From Eubacteriales bacterium (lineage in GTDB: Bacteria > Bacillota > Clostridia > Lachnospirales > Lachnospiraceae): a stretch of 54,477 bases of DNA. Below, piece by piece: positions 16,393 through 25,026 of this stretch. The stretch lies in NCBI GenBank assembly GCA_030539055.1, contig JAUNSV010000008.1, forward strand, positions 1 to 54,477. Direction: 5' to 3'. The translations under genes and the position numbers were made by a program. The notes under the pieces are model-generated. The model saw nothing but the letters and a program-made list of their open reading frames with translations, had not been told where the DNA came from and did no database searches. Each line of letters begins with the position of its first letter. Position 1 is the first letter of the stretch.

Positions 16393-17580
16393 TTAAATAT
16401 ATTTTAAATCAAAATTAATAAATAATTGAAGTGATGTTGTTCTTTGGCTTACTTTATATCTAATTAAATCTTCAAATTCTTTTTTATCTTTATCTGTAAA
16501 TTCCCAAGGAACTACTATATCAAAATAAATATTTGTAAAAACATCTCCTCTTACTACTCTAAAATCATGAAAGGTGATTCCCTCATATTTTTTGTACTCT
16601 TCTTTTACAGGATAAGAATAAGAATTTAATGTCTCCATTGAGTTATTTGTTATTTCATTAAACACATCACAAAGTATATTTTTATATTCAATAGTTTTTG
16701 CATTGGTAATATCTGTTGGATCCATATGTATAACCAAAAAAATACCCATCTTTTCTTTTGCATCTTTTTCTATTTTATCTATAATTGAATGTATCTCTTC
16801 AATATTGTCTTTTGAATTAACTTCTGCGTGGATTGAAGCCATATATGATGATGGCCCATAATTATGAATAATCAAATCATGTGTGCCATATATTCCTTTG
16901 TAGCTAGCTACAAAATAAGTAATTTTATCGTATAAATGAACATCTGGCATTTCTCCAATTAATGGTTTTAGAGTATCTCTTACAATATTTATTGCATTAT
17001 ACATTATAAAAAGTGATACAACGACTCCCAAAAAAGCATCTATATTTTTTCCAAACATTAAAAATACTATTATAGATATTAATGTAGATAATGTAATAAG
17101 AACATCTGAAAAAGAATCTGTACTTGAAGCTCTAAAAATATCTGAATCAATATCCTTAGCTATTTTTTTATAATAAAAGCCTAAGATTATTTTTACTATT
17201 ATAGAAATAACCAATATAATAATAGTAACATTATTTGCAAATAATTCTTCTTTATTTCTTATTTTTTCTATTGAATTTAATAATGAAAAAAATCCAACTT
17301 GTAACACTAAAAAAGCTACAATAAATGCAGAAATATATTCTACCCTTCCATGCCCAAATGGATGGTTCTTATCTGCAGGTTTATTAGCTAAATGTGTTCC
17401 TACAAGTGACACTATTACAGATCCAGCATCTGTTAAATTGTTAAATGCATCACTTATTATAGAAATGGAATTTGCCAAAAAACCTATTGTAACTTTTGAT
17501 ATAAATAATATTATATTTAAAAATATGCCTACTATTGATGCTTTTGTAGCTACTTTTACTCTGTCTTTTGCTTCTTTCAC
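16393..17580 (-). CDS. Cation diffusion facilitator (CDF) metal transporter
   Basis: The 395-residue protein has six predicted spans and the CDF metal sites: SISIISDAFNNLTDAG (Asp44, Asp51 among the ligands), NHPFGHGRVEY in the second region, and STDSFSD in the fifth helix region. The C-terminal cytoplasmic domain has the usual HAEV dimer-interface segment. It would export Zn2+, Fe2+, Mn2+ or similar ions; the metal cannot be assigned from sequence alone. After residue 290 or so it carries about 100 extra residues not needed for a minimal CDF protein. The start is GTG at 17580, overlapping the apt stop (TAGTG), with GGGAGA upstream. It is probably co-transcribed with apt. Confidence 0.9.
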   Translation of the reverse strand: MKEAKDRVKVATKASIVGIFLNIILFISKVTIGFLANSISIISDAFNNLTDAGSVIVSLVGTHLANKPADKNHPFGHGRVEYISAFIVAFLVLQVGFFSLLNSIEKIRNKEELFANNVTIIILVISIIVKIILGFYYKKIAKDIDSDIFRASSTDSFSDVLITLSTLISIIVFLMFGKNIDAFLGVVVSLFIMYNAINIVRDTLKPLIGEMPDVHLYDKITYFVASYKGIYGTHDLIIHNYGPSSYMASIHAEVNSKDNIEEIHSIIDKIEKDAKEKMGIFLVIHMDPTDITNAKTIEYKNILCDVFNEITNNSMETLNSYSYPVKEEYKKYEGITFHDFRVVRGDVFTNIYFDIVVPWEFTDKDKKEFEDLIRYKVSQRTTSLQLFINFDLKYI

Positions 17581-18104
17581 TATTCTCCCTCGTATTTTAC
17601 AACAGAAGCAACATCATATTTTTTTAATTTATCTCGACCATGTAATCCACATAACTCAATCAAGAAAATATTTTTTACTACTATACCACCTAACTGTTCT
17701 ACAAGGTTTATTGTCGCTTCTACAGTGCCACCTGTAGCTATTAAATCATCAACAATAACTACTCTCTCGCCTTTCTTTATTGCATCTTTATGAATTTCTA
17801 TAATTGCTTTCCCATATTCAAGATCATACTCTTTTTGTACAGTAGCCATTGGGAGCTTACCTTTTTTTCTAACAGGAACAAATGATTTACCTAAGGTGTA
17901 AGCTATAGGTACTCCAAAAATAAAACCTCTTGATTCTGCTCCCACTATAATATCAAAATCAACATCTTTCAATAAATTTATCATTTCATCAATGGCTAAT
18001 TTTAAACCATCTTTATTTTGCAATATTGATGTTACATCTCTGAATATAATTCCTTTTTCGGGAAAGTCTGGAATTGAGCGAATATAATCCTCAACTTTTT
18101 TCAT
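17580..18104 (-). CDS. apt: Adenine phosphoribosyltransferase
   Basis: The 174-residue enzyme salvages adenine to AMP using PRPP. The N-terminal IRSIPDFPEKGIIFRDVT is diagnostic for APRT, VGAESRGFIFG follows, and the PRPP-binding loop is VVIVDDLIATGGT (115-127). AGGAG lies before the ATG at 18104. It lies 14 bases downstream of a lipoprotein gene and is joined directly to the CDF transporter gene. No odd residues were noticed. Confidence 0.96.
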   Translation of the reverse strand: MKKVEDYIRSIPDFPEKGIIFRDVTSILQNKDGLKLAIDEMINLLKDVDFDIIVGAESRGFIFGVPIAYTLGKSFVPVRKKGKLPMATVQKEYDLEYGKAIIEIHKDAIKKGERVVIVDDLIATGGTVEATINLVEQLGGIVVKNIFLIELCGLHGRDKLKKYDVASVVKYEGE

Positions 18105-18118
18105 TTGTGTCTCCTAAA

Positions 18119-18697
18119 TTACTTTTGCCAATAATCTTTTGATAATATTGTATTTACAACTGCACCACTGTCAACATTTTTAAATTCTGCTTTTATCTCT
18201 TTGTATGGATCTGCTTCATAAGAATGATATTCTGCTCCAGACATAAAGAAGAAAGATGCAAGTGCATCATCATTTATTGCAGGTGCTGTAGATGTAGTAG
18301 TAATTGTACAAGTTGTAAAATCATCATTTACTTCCATAGATTTGATATGTCCAAAAACACCAATCGCCAATAGCTCTTGTACTCCACTATTGAATCCATT
18401 TTTCATAGCTTCAAATGCTTTCTTTCTCTCACTCTTTTTTATAACAATTGTAACTGATCCATCTTCATCTTTTTGAACAGAATCAAATACATAATCATTT
18501 TTAGTAGCATTTTCTTTTATTTCATCGACTGTCATTTTACCATATGATATTTCATTAGCTACATCAGCTGGAACAGTGAATGTTACTGTAGTAGAAAAAA
18601 TTGAGTCATTATTTGCTCCCGTTCCTTGACAAGCTATAGCACTTAATGTTACTAAAGCAATCAAAAGTGCTAATATAGTTTTTTTCATATTATTCAT
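18119..18697 (-). CDS. Predicted lipoprotein of unknown function
   Basis: The 192-residue protein has a lipoprotein signal: MKKTILALLIALVTLSAIAC with a lipobox (LSAIAC) and lipid-modified Cys23. The mature part has no domain I recognise. It is about 170 residues of mixed beta/alpha character, with VTIVIKKSERKKAFEAMKNG in the middle and a threonine-rich strand (TTCTITTTSTAP). It is likely attached to the outer face of the membrane. AAGGAG precedes the ATG. An extended -10 promoter lies about 45 bases upstream. It heads the unit with apt and the CDF gene. Confidence 0.78.
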   Translation of the reverse strand: MNNMKKTILALLIALVTLSAIACQGTGANNDSIFSTTVTFTVPADVANEISYGKMTVDEIKENATKNDYVFDSVQKDEDGSVTIVIKKSERKKAFEAMKNGFNSGVQELLAIGVFGHIKSMEVNDDFTTCTITTTSTAPAINDDALASFFFMSGAEYHSYEADPYKEIKAEFKNVDSGAVVNTILSKDYWQK

Positions 18698-18741
18698 AAT
18701 AAAAATCTCCTTGTAATTTAATAAATGCTTATTATTGTTTC

Positions 18742-18750
18742 ATTATATCA
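18742..18750 (-). promoter_or_regulatory. Extended -10 element for the lipoprotein-apt-CDF operon
   Basis: On the minus strand TGATATAAT (18750-18742) is a perfect extended -10, about 45 bases before the lipoprotein start. The -35 region (TTTATT) is weak. Confidence 0.5.
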
Positions 18751-18800
18751 TTAAATTATTAAAAATAAAAGAGCTTTTTTACTCTTCAATTAATCAAATA

Positions 18801-18829
18801 TTGCTTTTTATAAAAAAATATGTTATATT
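18801..18829 (+). promoter_or_regulatory. Promoter of the 131-residue protein gene
   Basis: TTGCTT (18801-18806), a 17-base spacer and TATATT (18824-18829) with TG at 18821-18822 form an extended -10 promoter. GAGG lies about 8 bases before the ATG at 18870. Confidence 0.5.
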
Positions 18830-18869
18830 GTCAAACGATAATATTTTTATAAAAAAGTGAGGAATATAT

Positions 18870-19265
18870 ATGTTTTTAGCTATGCATCCAGTATTAAAAG
18901 TTATATTAATTATTCTTGCAATCATTGTTGTCGTATTATTGATTTTGTTTTTATTAGCAAGAAAACTTCAACCTAAATATGAACAACAACAGCAAATCCT
19001 AAAGCAAACAGCTCAAGTAATGTCTATTTTGGTTATAGATAAAAAGATACTTTCATTGCAAGAGTCTGGATTACCTGCTGCAGTAAAAGATAACATTCCT
19101 GTTTATTTAAAATGGAAAAAAATGCCTATAGTAAAAGCAAGAGTTCAAGGTAGAGTGATGTCTTTAGTTAGCGATGATAAATTGTTTAAAGATATACCTG
19201 TAAAGCAAGAAATTAAAGTATCACTATCTGGTCTTTATATTACAAAAATAATTTCAAAAAAATAA
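18870..19265 (+). CDS. Conserved membrane-anchored protein of unknown function
   Basis: The 131-residue protein has one N-terminal span (VILIILAIIVVVLLILFLLA) followed by a Gln-rich stretch (EQQQQILKQTAQVMSILVID). A compact cytoplasmic domain follows with LPAAVKDNIPVYLKWKKMPI, VKARVQGRVMSL, a DD.LFKDIPVKQEIKV segment and an ending SGLYITKIISKK. I recall similar uncharacterised proteins in many Clostridia, so it is likely a genuine conserved family without a known function. It is a single-gene unit with its own promoter and ends 4 bases before a convergent gene. Confidence 0.8.
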   Translation: MFLAMHPVLKVILIILAIIVVVLLILFLLARKLQPKYEQQQQILKQTAQVMSILVIDKKILSLQESGLPAAVKDNIPVYLKWKKMPIVKARVQGRVMSLVSDDKLFKDIPVKQEIKVSLSGLYITKIISKK

Positions 19266-19269
19266 TTTT

Positions 19270-20271
19270 TTATGATTTGATTTTTCTTATTCTTCCATCT
19301 CTTAAGTAAACTTTTCTGCCCTTGGCACTGCCCTCAACTGTAAGTCTAAGCTCTACAATTTTAGTATTATCATCTAAATACTCTTCTATTAATTCTGGCT
19401 CATCATCATTAAATGCTTCATATACACCAATTTGTACCCCATCTGCATACACCTCTATATAGCAAAATGTATCTTCTGTAGCTGCTGTATGCGTTTGATG
19501 TGCAACTTCTACTCTAAAATAATTATATCCATTAATAGAAAATCTGACCTTTGATCCACTTCCTTTAAGGCACATAGCTTTAGGCCATTTATATCCACCA
19601 TAAACTGTTGCATCCACTTCATTTACAAAATTAGTTGAAGAAGAAACTAAGTTTTTAATATTTCTTCCTGGAATTACTCTAGTACCATCATCACTTGTTC
19701 CTGCAGTAGTAGAGCCAGCAGCATTTATTGTAACACCTACAGAGGCTGTAGCTTTGGGAGCTTTATCAACTTTTGCAGATATAATTCTTCCTTGCTCATC
19801 TCTTATATTTTTATCATTTTTAATTGCAACTTGATTACTATTTGTTATTTCTTCAGTTACTTTAGATATTGATTTATTTTTTGTAGCATTTATTGCTGTA
19901 GCAATTTGTTGATTTTCGCTAAGTAAAGCACCTAATGCTGCATTATCTGTAGCACTTGCTGGATTATATAATTTACCTGTTGAAAGCATCAATCTTTGAG
20001 GAATATTATTTACAACCCATTCTCCCTTTTGATTAACAGTTTTGCCATTATAAGTTGTGTCTCTAAGCATTTCACCATTATCATCAAAACGATAACAATA
20101 TGCTATGCCATCTAAGTCTGTATCTATCCATCGCCATTGAGCTACAATAAAAGTACCATCATCTTGCATATATTTTGTTGAATGATCATCAATAATAAAA
20201 CTAGCACTAAATGTTGGCATAATGCAAAATGATATAATTATTATATTAATTAATAATCTCTTCATATTCAT
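19270..20271 (-). CDS. Secreted protein with wall-binding-like and NPCBM-like regions
   Basis: This 333-residue protein has a signal peptide (RLLINIIIISFCIMPTFSAS). The next 70 residues look like degenerate choline-binding-type repeats (WRWIDTDLDGIAYCYRFDDN, then GEWVVNN). A Thr/Ala/Ser-rich linker follows (about 110-200). The C-terminal 130 residues (VNEVDATVYGGYKWPKAMCL to LRDGRIRKIKS) read like an NPCBM-type carbohydrate-binding fold, with YFRVEVAHQTH, CYIEVYADGVQIGVYEAF and ELRLTV strands; this assignment is tentative. Its start overlaps the glf end by 26 bases. The first or third codon (ATG at 20271 or 20265) may be used. It probably sits at the cell surface. Confidence 0.72.
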   Translation of the reverse strand: MNMKRLLINIIIISFCIMPTFSASFIIDDHSTKYMQDDGTFIVAQWRWIDTDLDGIAYCYRFDDNGEMLRDTTYNGKTVNQKGEWVVNNIPQRLMLSTGKLYNPASATDNAALGALLSENQQIATAINATKNKSISKVTEEITNSNQVAIKNDKNIRDEQGRIISAKVDKAPKATASVGVTINAAGSTTAGTSDDGTRVIPGRNIKNLVSSSTNFVNEVDATVYGGYKWPKAMCLKGSGSKVRFSINGYNYFRVEVAHQTHTAATEDTFCYIEVYADGVQIGVYEAFNDDEPELIEEYLDDNTKIVELRLTVEGSAKGRKVYLRDGRIRKIKS

Positions 20272-21334
20272 AAGCTCTCTCTATTATTTTATCCATATCA
20301 TAGTATTTATATTCACCTAATCTACCACCAAATATTACATTTTCATTTTTTGATAATTGTTTATATTTATCATATAATAATTGATTTTTTTCATCATTTA
20401 TAGGATAATATGCTTCCATTCCCTCATTCCAATCACAAGGATATTCTTTTGTTACTATTGTTTTATTTGATATAGTATTTTCAAAATGCTTATGCTCAAT
20501 ACTTCTTGTGTATGGAATGTTTTTTTCTGTATAATTTACTACAGCTACTCCTTGATGATTTTCTTCATCTAATGTTTCTGATTCGAATTTTAAAGACCTA
20601 TACTCTAATTTACCAAGTGAATAATTAAAATATTCATCTATAGGACCTGTAAAAATAATTTTTTTTGCTTCAAATTCATTTTTATTTAATAAATAATTTG
20701 TATTAAGAATTATTTTTGCATTGCCAAGCATATTTTTTATCATTTGTGTGTATCCACCAATTGGTATTCCTTGATATGAATCATTAAAATAATTATTGTC
20801 GTATATAAATCTTACAGGCAAGCGTTTAATAATAAATGGTGGAAGCTCTTTGCAATCTCTTCCCCATTGTTTTTCTGTATACCCTTTAATTAATTTCTCA
20901 TATATATCACGCCCTACTAGTGATATTGCTTGCTCTTCAAGATTTGTTGGAGTGTTCGTAATTTCTTTTTTTTGCTTTTCTATTATTTCTTTAGCTTCCT
21001 TTGGTGTTTTTATATTCCACATTTTTGAGAAAGTATTCATATTAAATGGCAAATTATAACTTTCTCCTTTGTAAAATGCTATTGGCGAATTTGTAAATCT
21101 ATTGAAAGTGGCAAAAGAATTCACATAATCCCATACTTTTTTATTTGATGTATGAAAAATATGTGCTCCATATTTATGAACATTTATACCCTCTATATTT
21201 TCTGTATAAATATTTCCGCCTATGTGTTTTCTTTTTTCAATAATTAAAATTTTTGCATCACTATTTCTTTTTAAAATTAAATTACTTAATGTTGCTGAAA
21301 ATAATCCTGCACCAACAAATATATAATCATACAT
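20246..21334 (-). CDS. glf: UDP-galactopyranose mutase
   Basis: This FAD enzyme of about 362 residues converts UDP-galactopyranose to UDP-galactofuranose for surface glycans. It begins with MYDYIFVGAGLFSATLSN, a dinucleotide-binding motif at the very start as in known UGMs. It then has EKRKHIGGNIYTENIEGINV, YGAHIFHTSNKKVWDYV and WGRDCKELPPFIIKRLPVR. I use the ATG at 21334 because homologues start there; an in-frame ATG at 21361 would add nine residues and lacks a ribosome site. It is divergent from the deacetylase and upstream of the secreted-protein gene. Galactofuranose-containing polysaccharide is implied, although no glycosyltransferases are nearby. Confidence 0.94.
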   Translation of the reverse strand: MYDYIFVGAGLFSATLSNLILKRNSDAKILIIEKRKHIGGNIYTENIEGINVHKYGAHIFHTSNKKVWDYVNSFATFNRFTNSPIAFYKGESYNLPFNMNTFSKMWNIKTPKEAKEIIEKQKKEITNTPTNLEEQAISLVGRDIYEKLIKGYTEKQWGRDCKELPPFIIKRLPVRFIYDNNYFNDSYQGIPIGGYTQMIKNMLGNAKIILNTNYLLNKNEFEAKKIIFTGPIDEYFNYSLGKLEYRSLKFESETLDEENHQGVAVVNYTEKNIPYTRSIEHKHFENTISNKTIVTKEYPCDWNEGMEAYYPINDEKNQLLYDKYKQLSKNENVIFGGRLGEYKYYDMDKIIERAYEYEEIIN

Positions 21335-21380
21335 ACTTGAACCTAAACCCTTACTTGACATATTTTTTATTTTGAATTAT

Positions 21381-21409
21381 ATTATACTATAATTATATTA
21401 TTATTGCAA
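21381..21409 (-). promoter_or_regulatory. Promoter of glf
   Basis: On the minus strand TTGCAA (21409-21404), a 17-base spacer and TATAAT (21386-21381) form a near-consensus sigma-A promoter. A plus-strand promoter for the deacetylase (TTGAAT 21372-21377, 16 bases, TATATT 21394-21399) may overlap it. Confidence 0.6.
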
Positions 21410-21444
21410 AAATAAAATTATTAAGAAAGTAGGAAGATTTTATT

Positions 21445-22317
21445 ATGAAATATAAACAAAAAATACTTATTTTATTCACACTTATTTTTATTATCAATAT
21501 CAATTTTTTCTCTATTTATGCATCAAATACTATTACAGAAAATAAGCCAAATGTAATTCACCAATTTGATGAAAATACACAATTAAAAACTAATACAGAA
21601 AAAGTAGCACACCCGTTGCAAAGTGATTTTTTTGGATATAATTTTAAAGATCAATCTCCTATATTTTCTGTTGATTGTACTAATGATGAAACAAGAAAAG
21701 GAAAAGTTGCTTTTTCTTTTGATTCTGCTTATATAAATTTATACACAATTAAACTTTTAGATATATTAGATAAATATAATATTAAATCCACTTTTTTTAT
21801 GACAGAAGAGTGGGTAGAAAGTAATCCAGAATTGGTAAAAGAAGTTAGTAAAAGAGGTCATGAAATAGGTAATCACTCATACAAACACCCAGATTTTACA
21901 AAAGTTTCTATAGATAGGTGTGTGCAAGAATTAACTATATGCCATACAGCAGTTTACAATACCATAGGTGTAAATATGAATTTATTTCGCTTCCCTTATG
22001 GTTCTTACTCTCCAACTACTGTAACTATAGCAAAAAATATGGGTTATTATCCAATTCAATGGTCTATAGATACACTAGATTGGAAAGATGATTCAGCAGA
22101 TGCTATTATGAAAAGATTCAATAATCAAAGTAAGAATTTAAAAGAGGGTGCTATAATATTAATGCACAATGGTGCAAAATATACTCCAGATGTACTTGAG
22201 CAAATAATAGCTAAAGTATATGAAAAAGGACTTCAAGTAGTAAAAGTATCTGATTTAATTTATGATAAAAATTTTTATGTACTTAATGGTGTTCAATACA
22301 AATTTCCTAATCAATAA
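21445..22317 (+). CDS. Secreted polysaccharide deacetylase (NodB domain, variant metal site)
   Basis: The 290-residue protein has a signal peptide or membrane anchor (ILILFTLIFIININFFSIYA) and a NodB domain from about residue 86. Motif 1 reads SFDSA (91-95): the catalytic Asp93 is present, but the second Asp of the usual TFDDG, a metal ligand, is Ser94. The metal His pair in GNHSYKH (His144, His148), RFPYG (182-186), DTLDW and the ILMHNG motif are kept. It probably deacetylates peptidoglycan or another wall glycan outside the membrane. AGGAAG lies 9 bases before the ATG. It is convergent with rnfB, with a 2-base gap. Confidence 0.88.
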   Translation: MKYKQKILILFTLIFIININFFSIYASNTITENKPNVIHQFDENTQLKTNTEKVAHPLQSDFFGYNFKDQSPIFSVDCTNDETRKGKVAFSFDSAYINLYTIKLLDILDKYNIKSTFFMTEEWVESNPELVKEVSKRGHEIGNHSYKHPDFTKVSIDRCVQELTICHTAVYNTIGVNMNLFRFPYGSYSPTTVTIAKNMGYYPIQWSIDTLDWKDDSADAIMKRFNNQSKNLKEGAIILMHNGAKYTPDVLEQIIAKVYEKGLQVVKVSDLIYDKNFYVLNGVQYKFPNQ

Positions 22318-22319
22318 AA

Positions 22320-23105
22320 TTAAGTAATAGTTTTTCGTGGACACTTTAATGCACAATCTCCACAATCAATACATTTTTCATTCATTGTAGCTAAATAATC
22401 GTTTACACTTATTCCATCAACCTTACAAGTTTTTTCACACATTTTGCATGCTATACAACCAACAGTACAAACTTTATTTGTAACTACTCCTTTGTTTTTT
22501 GAAGAGCAAGCAACAATGTGTTTTTTGTTGTAATCAACTAATTTTATTACATTCATAGGGCAAATTCTAACACAGGCGCTACAACCTGTACATTTTTCTT
22601 TGTCAACAAAAGCTTTTCCCTCTATAATATGAATTGCATCAAACTTACACACTTTTACACAAGAGCCATAACCCATACAAGCATAAGTGCATCCTTTCTC
22701 GCCCTTGTTTGGTATTGTTGAAATAGATAAACAATCTCTTAATCCAAAATAATTATAAACTTTTTTTGTTTTATCACAGCCACCTAGACAATGAACAAAT
22801 GCTACTTTTCTATTTGCAAGTTGTTTTTCAACTCCAAGCACTAAAGCTATTTTTTTTGCTACACTCTCTCCACCAACAGGGCAAGCATCTACTTCTGCCT
22901 CTCCCAAAGAAATAGCTTTTGCAAGTCCATCACAACCTGGATATCCACAACCACCACAATTATTGCCTGGCAAACACTCTCTTATTTTTAATTCCTTTTC
23001 ATCTATATGCACTTTAAATTTTTCTGATACAAAACCCAAAAATATACCAAGTATTAAACCAAGTATTGCAAGCAATAAAACAGTTATGAGAATATTTAAT
23101 ATCAT
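22320..23105 (-). CDS. rnfB: Rnf complex iron-sulfur subunit B
   Basis: The 261-residue subunit starts with one membrane anchor. It then has the RnfB-type 4Fe-4S motif CLPGNNCGGCGYPGC (Cys44, 50, 53, 58). The later cysteine clusters CMGYGSCVKVC, CTGCSACVRICP, CIACKMCEKTCK and CIDCGDCALKCP fit ferredoxin-type [4Fe-4S] sites. It passes electrons from reduced ferredoxin into the Rnf membrane complex. It is the last gene of rnfCDGEAB, 13 bases after rnfA, matching the gene order known from Clostridia and Acetobacterium. Confidence 0.96.
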   Translation of the reverse strand: MILNILITVLLLAILGLILGIFLGFVSEKFKVHIDEKELKIRECLPGNNCGGCGYPGCDGLAKAISLGEAEVDACPVGGESVAKKIALVLGVEKQLANRKVAFVHCLGGCDKTKKVYNYFGLRDCLSISTIPNKGEKGCTYACMGYGSCVKVCKFDAIHIIEGKAFVDKEKCTGCSACVRICPMNVIKLVDYNKKHIVACSSKNKGVVTNKVCTVGCIACKMCEKTCKVDGISVNDYLATMNEKCIDCGDCALKCPRKTIT

Positions 23106-23118
23106 AATAATCCTTCCT

Positions 23119-23712
23119 TTATCCTATATTAAGTCCAGAAAAACCAAAAAATGCTATAGACATAAGCCCTGCTATTACTAATACTATTGGTTTTCCTTTG
23201 AATGATTCTGGTATATCATTTTCTTCTATTTTTTCTCTTATACTTGCAAGTAATACAATTGAAATTAAAAATCCAATTGATGTGCCAAGAGAATATACTA
23301 CTCCCTCTATTAGTGAATATGATTCTTGTGCTACAGTAAGAGCCACACCAAGAACAGCACAATTTGTTGTTATTAAAGGCAAATAAACACCTAAAGCATC
23401 ATATAGTGATTTAATAAATTTTTTTAAAAACATTTCTACAAATTGCACCAATGAAGCAATAACCAAAATAAAAACTATAGTTTGCAAATATCTCAAATCT
23501 TTATTGAATAAACCTGTTTCTTCCAAAAAGAAATAATTGATTGTGAATGTGAGTAAGTTAGATAAAAAAATTACAAATACTACTGCAAGTCCCATACCTG
23601 TAGCTGTCTTCTTCTTATTAGATACTCCAATAAAAGGGCAAATACCCAAAAATCTTGATAATACAACATTAGAAATTAATGAAGAAGAAATAGCAATCAT
23701 TAATAAATTCAT
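23119..23712 (-). CDS. rnfA: Rnf complex membrane subunit A
   Basis: The 197-residue protein has six predicted spans and the usual RnfA start LLMIAISSSLISNVVLSRFL followed by GICPFIGVSNK. The symmetric counterpart in RnfE allows a shared [2Fe-2S] site in the membrane to be expected. It has NCAVLGVAL in the middle span, another conserved RnfA/NqrE feature with its Cys. Length and motifs are normal. It lies 2 bases after rnfE. Confidence 0.96.
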   Translation of the reverse strand: MNLLMIAISSSLISNVVLSRFLGICPFIGVSNKKKTATGMGLAVVFVIFLSNLLTFTINYFFLEETGLFNKDLRYLQTIVFILVIASLVQFVEMFLKKFIKSLYDALGVYLPLITTNCAVLGVALTVAQESYSLIEGVVYSLGTSIGFLISIVLLASIREKIEENDIPESFKGKPIVLVIAGLMSIAFFGFSGLNIG

Positions 23713-23714
23713 AA

Positions 23715-24413
23715 TTAATTTCCTCCCTTTATATCAATATGTGAAACACAATTCATACAATCACCATTACAAGATAAAATTTGTGAAGCACTTTTTGATA
23801 AATTAGATGGATTAGATGCACCTTTCAAATTCAATTTATTTTGTATAGCTGTCAAAATAGAAAGAACAAAAAATGCACCTGGTGCCAAAACAAAAATAGA
23901 AATATGGAATTCATCTGGTATAATATTTATTCCATAAAATGAACCAGAACCCAAAAATTCTCTAACTATAGCTATAATAGAAAGCCCAATTGTGAACCCT
24001 ATCCCCATACCTACTCCATCACCAAGCGATGGCATTATTTTATTTTTTGCTGCAAAACTTTCTGCTCTTCCAAAAATAATACAATTAACAACTATAAGAG
24101 GTATATATATTCCCAATTGCTCATATAATGCTGGAGTATAAGCTTGCATAAGCAAGTCTACTATAGTTACTAATGAAGCTACAATTACTATATATGATGG
24201 AATACGCACTCTGTCTGGTATTATATTTCTTAATAATGAAATAATAATATTAGAAAAAATTAAAACAGCTGATGTAGATATTCCCATTCCTATTGCATTT
24301 GTAAGAGATGTTGTAACAGCAAGCGTAGGACACATCCCAAGCATAAGAACTAATGTTGGATTTTCTTTTATTATTCCATTATATATTTGATAAAAAAAAC
24401 CTTCTTTTTTCAT
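23715..24413 (-). CDS. rnfE: Rnf complex membrane subunit E (with Cys-containing tail)
   Basis: The 232-residue subunit has the RnfE/NqrD pattern: NPTLVLMLGMCPTLAVTTSL at the N-terminus with its conserved Cys, a conserved VVNCIIFGRAESFA in the middle, and six spans. After the last span there is a soluble tail of about 35 residues ending LSCNGDCMNCVSHIDIKGGN with three cysteines (Cx3Cx2C). Minimal RnfE proteins lack this tail, although Cys-rich tails occur in some clostridial versions. It lies between rnfG and rnfA. Confidence 0.95.
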   Translation of the reverse strand: MKKEGFFYQIYNGIIKENPTLVLMLGMCPTLAVTTSLTNAIGMGISTSAVLIFSNIIISLLRNIIPDRVRIPSYIVIVASLVTIVDLLMQAYTPALYEQLGIYIPLIVVNCIIFGRAESFAAKNKIMPSLGDGVGMGIGFTIGLSIIAIVREFLGSGSFYGINIIPDEFHISIFVLAPGAFFVLSILTAIQNKLNLKGASNPSNLSKSASQILSCNGDCMNCVSHIDIKGGN

Positions 24414-24435
24414 ATACTCTTACTCCCCTTTTATT

Positions 24436-25026
24436 TTACTCAGCTCTATTTGCCATCATTGATGCAAAATTTATTGCTTCATTGATTGCATTTGATGAAA
24501 CAGTAGCTCCTGTTACAGCATTTATTTCTAATTCATTAGATGAAGAATTATTTTTTACTATTTGAAAACCTGATCCTTTTTTCCCTATATATTGAAAATA
24601 AAAATCTTCATTAGTAATTTTCATTCCAAGCCCAGGTGTTTCAGACAAGACATTAGGAAAAGCTATTCCTGTAATATTTTTATCATTATCAAATCCTACT
24701 ATTACTTTTATTTCTCCACCAAAGCCTCTTGAAGAAGTTGTCATAATATATCCTATTTTTTCTCCATTTTTATTTTCTACTTTGAGAGCTTCAATAAGTG
24801 AAGCTTCGTATCCCGCTGATGCTCCTATAACATCACCAGAAATATCTATAAATGTATCTCCTCCACTTAGTACTTTTTCATAAGCTTCTTTAATTTTATT
24901 TTGTGCAGATATTGCTATAGGCTCTTTTGTATTTTCATATACAAATCCTAAAAGTAATCCTGCAATCAAAGTAATAAAGCATAAAGTAAATGCATCTTTT
25001 ATAAAATTCGTTTTTAAATTTGTCAT
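24436..25026 (-). CDS. rnfG: Rnf complex FMN-binding subunit G
   Basis: The 196-residue subunit has one N-terminal span (FTLCFITLIAGLLLGFVY) and an extracytoplasmic FMN-binding domain. The covalent flavin site is NAVTGATVSSNAI near the C-terminus, with Thr175 as the predicted FMN attachment residue. GETPGLGMKI-type features appear as LSETPGLGMKITNEDF. It needs a flavin transferase (ApbE), which is not in this window. It overlaps rnfD by 4 bases. Confidence 0.95.
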   Translation of the reverse strand: MTNLKTNFIKDAFTLCFITLIAGLLLGFVYENTKEPIAISAQNKIKEAYEKVLSGGDTFIDISGDVIGASAGYEASLIEALKVENKNGEKIGYIMTTSSRGFGGEIKVIVGFDNDKNITGIAFPNVLSETPGLGMKITNEDFYFQYIGKKGSGFQIVKNNSSSNELEINAVTGATVSSNAINEAINFASMMANRAE

